Positions 12,944 to 19,179 of a stretch of DNA of 19,179 bases are shown one piece after another. The notes beneath the pieces were generated by a model, which was not told the origin of the DNA, did not search any database, and saw only the letters and a list, made by a program, of their open reading frames with translations. The first letter of the stretch is position 1, and every line of letters begins with the position of its first letter. Position numbers and translations under genes: made by a program. This DNA is from Acidimicrobiales bacterium. GTDB lineage: Bacteria > Actinomycetota > Acidimicrobiia > Acidimicrobiales > JABEUL01. Where the stretch lies: contig JABEUL010000180.1 in the NCBI GenBank assembly GCA_013044465.1, positions 1 to 19,179 of the forward strand, read 5' to 3'.

Positions 12944-14425
12944 ATGATGCCTAAAGCAAAACAAAACAAAGTATCTACTGAATCTACAGCTTTTCCAACA
13001 ATGGGCGTGAGGTTCAATACTAAAAAGTTCGGAATTCTTTTTAGGTTGATGTTGGTCCATGCTGCCGTTCTAATTGTTGCCTTGTCAGTTCTTTCATACG
13101 AAGCAGTCAAGTCAGTTAACGATTCAGGTGTAAGGAATGTAAAAATTGAGCTTGGTAATCAAATTACCGAATTTGGCACCGCAGTTAATAAAATCCAGCC
13201 AGGACAGACACTATCTGCCGTAGTAAGGGCATATTTAGGCAGGCATGTATTGGCTACAGGTGAAGGCATAATAGTTTCACTTAAAAGTGCCCAAACTTAT
13301 GCAACAGTAAGTGCGGCACCTCTCGCTTCACTGCCAGAGATAAAAGCACTTATCTCAAAGGCTCCACCCTCAAGTGAGTATTTAACTCTTAACTTCCAAA
13401 ACACCTCCTACCAGGTCCTTGCATCGCCGATAATTGGCACTTCGATAGATGGAGTGATATTTGCAATCGAGAGTTTGAGCCAGGTAACTTCTGTTAAAAA
13501 CCATGTTCTTTTAGTAACAGTTATTGAAGCTGCTTTAGTTTTGATAATTGCACTTGGTTCGACATATTTTATTCTTAGAAGACTTCTTAGAGTTATTGCT
13601 CGGATGACTCAAACAGCAAGAGAGATCTCTACTGGGGATTTGAATAAACGAATTGACTACACGGGTCCAAAAGATGAGCTAGGTACCCTAGCTGAGACTT
13701 TTGATGAGATGATTTTAAGACTGGGCAATGCAATGGATGCACAAAGGTCACTATTATCTGACGTCTCCCATCAGCTCAAAACTCCCTTAACGGTAATCCA
13801 GGGACATGTAGAGGTGCTAACAAGAGGCGACTTGAGTGATCCCAGCGAGACCAGGCAGTCCCTTGACCTTGTGAGAGACGAAGTTGGCCACGCTAGCGCA
13901 TTGGTAGAGCAGTTATTGTTGCTAGGTCGATCCCTAGAGGTCGATTTCATTGAGCCTGGAATAGTGGACTTGAGATCATTTATCTCTGATATTTGGGCGT
14001 CTGTTCCATTATTAGCAGAGAGAGTTTGGAGTCTTGGGGAAATTCCAGACTTTACTTTGATGATTGATAGTGAAAGAATGAATGGCGCAATTAGAAATCT
14101 AATCGACAATGCAATCCATGCAACTAAGGTGGGAGACTCAATAAGCCTAGAAGTTTTCAAGGAGGACTTTATTGATTTCACAGTAGTTGACACGGGTCAT
14201 GGGATGACGCCTGACCAAATTGAAAACGCAAGGGTTAGATTCAGCTCTGGGACAGAGAGGCAAAAAAAGGGTACCGGACTTGGTTTGGCTATCGTTGATG
14301 CCATAGCAAAAGCTCACGGAGGCAGAGTAGTTATCGATAGCCAAGTGGATGCTGGCACTTCTGTGACCATAAGGATTCCATTTGTCGAAGCCGTGAATTT
14401 GGATGATGATTCAAATGAGAGTTAG
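12944..14425 (+). CDS. HAMP-containing sensor histidine kinase
   Basis: This is a membrane sensor kinase of 493 residues. The first membrane helix is at about 31-52, and an extracytoplasmic sensing part at about 53-186 matches no named sensor I know. The second helix is at about 187-211, HAMP at about 212-262, and the dimerisation/phosphoacceptor helix has SDVSHQLKTPLT with His276. The ATPase domain has the N box AIRNLIDNAIHAT (382-394), G1 DTGHGM (416-421) and G2 GTGLGLAIV (443-451). GGGAG at 12934-12938 favours the ATG pair 12944/12947; an upstream in-frame ATG at 12887 lacks such a site. The response regulator gene starts 12 bp after its stop, forming a classical pair. The ligand is unknown. 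Confidence 0.93.
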   Translation: MMPKAKQNKVSTESTAFPTMGVRFNTKKFGILFRLMLVHAAVLIVALSVLSYEAVKSVNDSGVRNVKIELGNQITEFGTAVNKIQPGQTLSAVVRAYLGRHVLATGEGIIVSLKSAQTYATVSAAPLASLPEIKALISKAPPSSEYLTLNFQNTSYQVLASPIIGTSIDGVIFAIESLSQVTSVKNHVLLVTVIEAALVLIIALGSTYFILRRLLRVIARMTQTAREISTGDLNKRIDYTGPKDELGTLAETFDEMILRLGNAMDAQRSLLSDVSHQLKTPLTVIQGHVEVLTRGDLSDPSETRQSLDLVRDEVGHASALVEQLLLLGRSLEVDFIEPGIVDLRSFISDIWASVPLLAERVWSLGEIPDFTLMIDSERMNGAIRNLIDNAIHATKVGDSISLEVFKEDFIDFTVVDTGHGMTPDQIENARVRFSSGTERQKKGTGLGLAIVDAIAKAHGGRVVIDSQVDAGTSVTIRIPFVEAVNLDDDSNES

Positions 14426-14437
14426 GAAATTGATGAA

Positions 14438-15130
14438 ATGACAGTATTAATAGTCGAAGATGATTTAGGAATCTCCTCTTTTATTCGAAAAGGACTGCAA
14501 GCAGAAGGCTATGTAACCCATGAAGTCGCAACTGGCGCAGGAGCAATTGATGCAGTGAAGAGATTGGGTCAAGGAATTGATTTGGTGCTTCTTGATCTTA
14601 TGCTCCCAGACGAAGATGGCATTGAGGTATTAAGAAGTATTAGAAAGATGAAACCAGCACTTCCAGTAATTATTTCAAGTGCAAGGGGTGAGACCAAAGA
14701 TAAAGTACTTGGTCTCGATGCTGGGGCCAACGACTACATAGCGAAACCATTTGCATTTGACGAGCTTTTAGCCAGGATTCGAGCCGCCCTTAGGAGTGGT
14801 GCCCAGGCAAGTGCAACTGAAATCATATATGGCAACCTTAAGTTCGACCTACTGACAAAAACTGCATGGAGACTGAATAAAAGGGTGGATCTCTCTCAGC
14901 GAGAGTGGTCGCTTTTGGAGTACTTCTTAAGGCATCCCAATCAAGTGGTATCAAGAATCCAAATAATGGACCAAGTTTGGGACTATGGTTTTGACACAGG
15001 GAGCAATGTAGTAGATGTTTACGTAGGATATTTACGGCGTAAATTAGACATTCAGGGGGAAGAATCCATTTTCAGATCCATTCGAGGGGCAGGTTATCGC
15101 TTTGTTCCACCAATCGGGCCTGCATCTTAG
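14438..15130 (+). CDS. OmpR/PhoB-family response regulator
   Basis: The 230-residue regulator has a receiver domain (1-120) with the acidic pocket EDD (7-9), phosphoacceptor Asp53 in LVLLDLMLPDEDG, Ser81 at the switch position (usually Thr or Ser) and Lys103 in AKPF. A winged-helix DNA-binding domain occupies about 128-226, with RVDLSQREWSLLEYFLRHPN, the recognition region SNVVDVYVGYLRRKL and the C-terminal hairpin IRGAGYRFV. It is the cytoplasmic output of the adjacent histidine kinase and likely a transcriptional activator or repressor. Its targets may include the neighbouring surface-protein genes. An AGGA sequence lies about 11 bases before the ATG. tRNA-Ser follows 43 bp downstream. Confidence 0.95.
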   Translation: MTVLIVEDDLGISSFIRKGLQAEGYVTHEVATGAGAIDAVKRLGQGIDLVLLDLMLPDEDGIEVLRSIRKMKPALPVIISSARGETKDKVLGLDAGANDYIAKPFAFDELLARIRAALRSGAQASATEIIYGNLKFDLLTKTAWRLNKRVDLSQREWSLLEYFLRHPNQVVSRIQIMDQVWDYGFDTGSNVVDVYVGYLRRKLDIQGEESIFRSIRGAGYRFVPPIGPAS

Positions 15131-15162
15131 AAGTAAAATGGATTAGCCAAGAGCGACTAATC

Positions 15163-15168
15163 TATTAT
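15163..15168 (+). promoter_or_regulatory. Possible -10 box of tRNA-Ser
   Basis: TATTAT ends 5 bases before the mature 5' end of the tRNA, so a transcript would start almost at the tRNA. No good -35 box is present at 16-18 bases upstream. The tRNA could instead be read through from the response regulator gene. Confidence 0.3.
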
Positions 15169-15173
15169 CCTAC

Positions 15174-15261
15174 GGAGGGATGCGAGAGTGGACGAATCGG
15201 ACGGTCTCGAAAACCGTTGAGCTTCCGGGTTCCGTGGGTTCGAATCCCACTCCCTCCGCCA
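15174..15261 (+). tRNA. tRNA-Ser (anticodon CGA)
   Basis: This is an 88-base class II tRNA. The acceptor arm GGAGGGA pairs with UCCCUCC, the discriminator is G at 15258, and CCA is encoded at 15259-15261. The anticodon stem ACGGT/ACCGT encloses the loop CTCGAAA, giving anticodon CGA, which reads UCG. A long variable arm typical of serine tRNAs follows, and the T arm is GTGGG/CCCAC with TTCGAAT. Confidence 0.97.
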
Positions 15262-15299
15262 TGTGTGAAGTCGCGAGACATAATGGATGAATTCAAGAA

Positions 15300-15359
15300 A
15301 CTCACCGATATGTCAAAATAGTCTTATGTAGAGTTACCAAGCAGTCAAAATCGGTGAGT
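15300..15359. repeat. Exact 10-bp inverted repeat ahead of the NHL gene
   Basis: ACTCACCGAT (15300-15309) is matched by its exact reverse complement ATCGGTGAGT (15350-15359), with 40 bases between. The right arm ends 15 bases before the ATG of the long NHL protein. GTCAAAAT also occurs twice in the intervening part (15312-15319 and 15344-15351), the second overlapping the right arm. It could be a two-site operator or a long-range hairpin in the leader. Confidence 0.6.
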
Positions 15360-15374
15360 GGTAAAATTAAATTA

Positions 15375-18300
15375 ATGCTTGGAAAGTTCAGCCTCAATCA
15401 GCGTAGTCTGCAGTGTCTGGGAGCAATAGTTATTCTCCTATTTTCACTTTTAATTGGAACTATTGCAGCGAAATCCGGAGTTGCTCAGGCTAGTAGCATT
15501 TCTGGAACAATCACTACGGTTGCAGGTGGTGGGTTAGGGTTTGGACTGGCGACGACTATTGGTCAAGTGCCGGATCAAGTGGTAATAGATCCTAAAACAG
15601 GTGGGGTATTAGAACTTGATAAGAATTGCATCTGCGTTAGGGAGATTATGCCTTCTGGTGATGAATTTGTTATTGCAGGTGGTGGGACGGCGGGTTTAGG
15701 CAATGGTGGCCCGGCTATTGCAGCGTCACTGATATACCCAAAAGCCATTGCGGCAGATAGCGAAGGTAATGTTTATATTATCGACTACGATTCCCTCCTC
15801 ATCCGAATGGTGCCGGCAACAACTGGAACCTACTTTGGTCAGTCTATGGTTGCCAACGATATTTACACTATTGCAGGCAACGGTCAATACGGTTTCTCTG
15901 GCGATGGAGGTCCGGCAACATCCGCTGACATGGAAAGCCCGAGTGGAGTTACGGTTGATAGTGCTGGAAATGTATACTTTTCCGACACCTACAACTATCG
16001 AGTCCGAATGGTACCAGCAAAGAGTGGCACATATTTTGGACAATCCATGACCGCAGATGATGTATATACAGTTGCCGGTGGTGGTACGACTTTGAGTGAT
16101 GGAGTCAAGGCTACGGCGGCTCGTTTTAGTTACCCGCTTGGCATCGCAGTCGATAGAGGTGACAATCTTTATATCGCTGACGACTATAGTTCCCGTGTCC
16201 GAATGGTGCCTGGAATAAGCGGTACTTACTTTGGACAGGCTATGACCGCAGCCGATGTCTATACGGTTGCAGGTGATCTTTCACAGGGTTTCTCTGGCGA
16301 TGGCGGGTTGGCGACAGCGGCAAAACTCAATGGCCCAAGTGGCGTCACGGTCGACAACGCAGGCAATCTTTATATTGCTGACGACTATAGTTCCCGTGTC
16401 CGAATGGTGCCAGCAACGAGTGGTACCATTTTTGGTCAGTCAATGACGGCAAACGATATCTATACAATTGCAGGAAATGGTCAGCCATATTATAGTGGCG
16501 ATGGAGCTCCGGCAACAGCTGCAGAACTAAGTAATCCTAGGAGTGTCGTGGTTGATAGTTCGGGAAACATTTACCTTTCCGATTCAAATACAAACCGTGT
16601 CCGAATGGTGCCAGCAACGAGTGGTACCTTTTTTGGCCAGTCAATGATTGCCAATTACCTTTACACCATTGCAGGCAATGGGACGGCTGGATTCTCTGGC
16701 GATGGTGGACCGGCTACAGCGGCAGAACTCAATGACCCAAGTGGGATCACAGTCGATAGCGCCGGTAATATTTATATTGCCGACTCCCAGAACAGCCGCA
16801 TTCGTATGGTGCCGGCAATAAGTGGTACATACTTTGGCCAGTCAATGATTGCCAATGATATTTACACAATTGTAGGCAATGGTGGGACCGGTTTCTCCGG
16901 CGATCAAGTTTGGGCCACATCAGCGGAGCTCAATAACCCAAGTGCCATCGCAATCGACAGCGTAGGCAATATTTATATTGCTGATAGTTACAACAACCGC
17001 GTTCGCATGGTTCCAGCAACAAGTGGAACCTATTTTGGTCAGACAATGACAAGCTACAATATCTACACAATTGCAGGCAATGGAACGGCTGGATTCTCTG
17101 GCGATGGTGGGATAGCGACAGCATCAGATCTCTATAACCCAAGTGGGGTTACAGTCGATAGCACAGGTAATATTTATATAGCTGATACCCGGAACGGTCG
17201 CATTCGGATGGTGCCAGCAACGAGTGGTACATATTTTGGTCAGTCAACGAATGCCAATGATATTTACACAATTGTAGGCAATGGTGGGACCGGTTTCTCT
17301 GGCGATCAAGTTTGGGCCACATCAGCGGAGCTCAATAACCCCAGTGCCATCGCAATCGACAGCGTAGGAAATATTTATATTGCCGATGGTTACAACAACC
17401 GCGTCCGCATGGTACCTGCAACGAGTGGTAACTTCTTTGGTCAGGAAATGGCTGCGGACATCATTTACACTGTTGCTGGTGGTGGAAACAGTGTAAATGA
17501 TGGCGGCGGTCAGGCCACTCAGGCGAGTCTGGGCTACGTTGAAGGCGTCGCAATAGATAGTTCTGGAAATCTATACATTGCCGACACGGGTAAATATCGC
17601 ATCCAATTTGTTTATGGTGGAGCCTCAGCGCCATCTGCTCCAATCAAAGTGAGTGCTTCAGAAATTCCAAGTATACCTTCGCTTGGTTTGTCTTGGCTGG
17701 CCCCAGTGTCCAATGGTGACTCTCTTATTACTGATTACATAGTTGGAGTCAATGATCTAACTACCTCAACTTCAACTAATATCGACACCGCTTCAATCGC
17801 TACTAATCTAACTATTACTGGACTTTCTACGGGGGATGACTATGATTTTACGGTAGCTGCTGTCAATTCTTTAGGTACCAGCCAACCATCTACTCCTTCA
17901 AATTCATTGATTGCCGCACTACCTGGAACCCCAGAGTGGCTAACCGCAGTCGCTGGGGCCAACCTAGCAACTCTGTCATGGTCGGCTCCGATTCCAAGTG
18001 GAGGAATCCAAAACACCGATTACGTGGTGGGAGTCAATAATGTTACTACGGCGACTTCGACTTCAGTGGACGCCACTTCATCGTTGACAACATATACTGT
18101 AACTGGTTTATTGCCAGGAGACGAATACGACTTCACTGTTTCTGCGCTTAACAATGCGGGTCAAGGTCCAGCATCCAATGATTCGAACAAGGTTCAGCTT
18201 CCGGTTGTGCCATTTTTTCCAACTGAAGTCATTTCATCAATTTCCTCAAGTACTTCGTCGCTTGACTTGTCATGGGCTACTCCTATCTTTGACGGAGGGT

Positions 18301-19179
18301 CTCCTATCACTGATTACACAGTTGGAGTTAATGATCTAACTACCTCAACTACAACGAATATTGATACCTCTTCAACCTCAACTACTTATTTAGTAACTGG
18401 ACTAATCCCTGGGGATAGTTACGACTTTACCGTTTCTGCCGTCAGCGCGGTTGGGTCTAGCCAGCCCTCTTTCCCATCGAATTCCTTAATATCAGGACTT
18501 CCTGGGGCCCCAAGTGGGTTAAGTGGTAGTGCTGGCATTAGTTCTGCAAGACTGTCATGGGTTGCACCTAATTCCGATGGAGGGTCTCCTATCACTGATT
18601 ACACAGTTGAAGTTAATGATCTGACAAGCTTAACTACAACGAATATCGACACCTCTTCAACTTCAACTTCCCTTATCGTAACTGGACTGAAAGCTGGAGA
18701 CAACTACGACTTTACCATTTCTGCGATTAATTCAGTTGGCCAAGGACCGACAACTGCACCTTCAAATTTAGTTATCCCGGTAAATATTCCTGATGCCCCA
18801 AGTGGCCTAACGGCAACTGCTTCTAATTCATCGGCAACTATCTCATGGATCCAACCCAACAATGAAGGTTCTCCCATCACCTCTTACACCGTTGGGGTTC
18901 TCCCCGGGGGATATTCTGAAACATTTGGACCAAATTCAACTACGGAAATAGTTACTGGTCTAACTAATGGCACGCCTTACACATTCACAGTAAAAGCTAC
19001 TAATTTAGCTGGAACTAGTCCTTCCTCACTACCATCTAACACAGTTACTCCAGTACAAGCTAATGGTTTCACGCCACTCACCCCAATAAGGATCTTAGAT
19101 ACAAGAAGTAACTCAGGATACTTTGGTTCTGGTCACTCACTTGGTGCAGGTGGATCTATAACACTACAGATAACTGGTC
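15375..19179 (+). CDS. Exported NHL-repeat / FN3 surface protein, 3' end beyond window
   Basis: The frame is open from ATG 15375 to the window edge, 1268 codons with no stop, so the gene is incomplete here. Residues 1-44 form a signal peptide (hydrophobic GAIVILLFSLLIGTIAA, possible cut after VAQA). About residues 120-750 hold roughly ten NHL repeats of about 67 residues; typical pieces are PSGVTVDSAGNIYIAD, NRVRMVPATSGTYFGQSM and YTIAGNGTAGFSGDGGPAT. NHL repeats build a beta-propeller used for binding. Five fibronectin type III domains follow at about 754-849, 850-943, 944-1043, 1044-1138 and 1139-1229. From about 1232 the sequence FTPLTPIRILDTRS begins the 'RILDTR' domain seen at the C-terminus of many actinobacterial surface proteins. 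An in-frame GTG at 15354 is a possible earlier start; neither has a clear ribosome binding site. It is likely a secreted or wall-associated adhesin-like protein with unknown ligand. Confidence 0.9.
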   Translation, partial: MLGKFSLNQRSLQCLGAIVILLFSLLIGTIAAKSGVAQASSISGTITTVAGGGLGFGLATTIGQVPDQVVIDPKTGGVLELDKNCICVREIMPSGDEFVIAGGGTAGLGNGGPAIAASLIYPKAIAADSEGNVYIIDYDSLLIRMVPATTGTYFGQSMVANDIYTIAGNGQYGFSGDGGPATSADMESPSGVTVDSAGNVYFSDTYNYRVRMVPAKSGTYFGQSMTADDVYTVAGGGTTLSDGVKATAARFSYPLGIAVDRGDNLYIADDYSSRVRMVPGISGTYFGQAMTAADVYTVAGDLSQGFSGDGGLATAAKLNGPSGVTVDNAGNLYIADDYSSRVRMVPATSGTIFGQSMTANDIYTIAGNGQPYYSGDGAPATAAELSNPRSVVVDSSGNIYLSDSNTNRVRMVPATSGTFFGQSMIANYLYTIAGNGTAGFSGDGGPATAAELNDPSGITVDSAGNIYIADSQNSRIRMVPAISGTYFGQSMIANDIYTIVGNGGTGFSGDQVWATSAELNNPSAIAIDSVGNIYIADSYNNRVRMVPATSGTYFGQTMTSYNIYTIAGNGTAGFSGDGGIATASDLYNPSGVTVDSTGNIYIADTRNGRIRMVPATSGTYFGQSTNANDIYTIVGNGGTGFSGDQVWATSAELNNPSAIAIDSVGNIYIADGYNNRVRMVPATSGNFFGQEMAADIIYTVAGGGNSVNDGGGQATQASLGYVEGVAIDSSGNLYIADTGKYRIQFVYGGASAPSAPIKVSASEIPSIPSLGLSWLAPVSNGDSLITDYIVGVNDLTTSTSTNIDTASIATNLTITGLSTGDDYDFTVAAVNSLGTSQPSTPSNSLIAALPGTPEWLTAVAGANLATLSWSAPIPSGGIQNTDYVVGVNNVTTATSTSVDATSSLTTYTVTGLLPGDEYDFTVSALNNAGQGPASNDSNKVQLPVVPFFPTEVISSISSSTSSLDLSWATPIFDGGSPITDYTVGVNDLTTSTTTNIDTSSTSTTYLVTGLIPGDSYDFTVSAVSAVGSSQPSFPSNSLISGLPGAPSGLSGSAGISSARLSWVAPNSDGGSPITDYTVEVNDLTSLTTTNIDTSSTSTSLIVTGLKAGDNYDFTISAINSVGQGPTTAPSNLVIPVNIPDAPSGLTATASNSSATISWIQPNNEGSPITSYTVGVLPGGYSETFGPNSTTEIVTGLTNGTPYTFTVKATNLAGTSPSSLPSNTVTPVQANGFTPLTPIRILDTRSNSGYFGSGHSLGAGGSITLQITG
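16851..17005 (+). repeat. Near-identical copy A of a two-unit NHL duplication
   Basis: This 155-base stretch recurs at 17253-17407, exactly 402 bases (two NHL units) downstream, with only about six single-base differences that I can count. It includes the otherwise unique SGDQVWATSAEL and NNPSAIAIDSVGN text. Confidence 0.85.
17253..17407 (+). repeat. Near-identical copy B of a two-unit NHL duplication
   Basis: This is the second copy of the segment at 16851-17005, with the same SGDQVWATSAEL loop. The spacing of exactly two repeat units points to unequal recombination or slippage inside the gene. Confidence 0.85.

Larger units (their letters stand above)
15736..17630 (+). repeat. Tandem NHL coding repeats, about 201-bp period
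   Basis: Nine full units and a divergent last one lie head to tail. Each is about 67 codons and carries an NHL strand block, an invariant RMVPAxSGTxFGQ segment and a YTIAGNG...SGDGG loop. Units 2 and 9 have altered loops lacking the FSGDGG wording. The period is visible in DNA as well as in protein. Confidence 0.9.

Noticed and set aside
15726..16050. Open frames within the NHL gene on both strands
   Set aside because: The long frame from 15375 explains the sequence; these are out-of-frame by-products of the repeats.
15736..17630. CRISPR-like periodic repeats
   Set aside because: The 201-bp period is an in-frame coding repeat of NHL units within one open frame. There are no short identical repeats separated by unique spacers.

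Overview
The window looks like chromosomal DNA from an actinobacterium with an AT-leaning genome. The evidence is an F420-type luciferase-like oxidoreductase beside a SCO6745-family gene, a lysC-asd pair with an internal lysC start as in Corynebacterium, a short-chain S51-type peptidase, and a secreted NHL/FN3 protein ending in the 'RILDTR'-type surface domain common in Acidimicrobiia and Frankia-like genomes. An Acidimicrobiia member (Acidithrix-like) is my best guess. This is inference and no database was searched.

Layout. Positions 259-332 (-) carry tRNA-Ala(UGC). From about 333 to 2577 there is no clearly intact long gene, only a graveyard: two tandem G-loop hairpins (684-743), the 3' part of a DUF4143 ATPase gene with a TGG-to-TAG type stop, a Phd/YefM antitoxin with a frameshifted tail, its PIN toxin with a frameshift and a stop, and traces of a Nudix box. 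From 2578 to 4981 (+) there is an envelope-stress-like cluster: an ECF sigma factor, an overlapping single-pass membrane protein that is probably its regulator, and an exported SIMPL (DUF541) protein, closed by a hairpin. Then come a SCO6745-family gene and an LLM-class F420-dependent oxidoreductase, 2 bp apart (+). They converge on asd and lysC (-), which make aspartate semialdehyde for Lys, Thr, Met and diaminopimelate. Divergent from lysC is a membrane-anchored cyclophilin (+), followed by a VOC/PhnB-like gene (-) with a good promoter.

From 10809 to 15130 there is a surface and signalling region. An S51-type peptidase gene sits in the same frame as, and six codons behind, the stop of a membrane-anchored Ser/Thr-rich stalk protein (both -). 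Divergent from these is a second membrane-anchored Ser/Thr/Gly-rich protein, followed by a HAMP histidine kinase and an OmpR-type response regulator (+). A tRNA-Ser(CGA) follows. Then a very long exported protein runs off the right edge: signal peptide, about ten NHL repeats with a 201-bp DNA period, five FN3 domains and a partial C-terminal surface domain. An exact 10-bp inverted repeat lies in its leader.

No CRISPR array, intact insertion sequence, rRNA or phage gene was seen. The best candidates for undescribed biology are the sigma/membrane protein/SIMPL module, the stalk proteins beside the two-component system, and the split stalk/peptidase pair.
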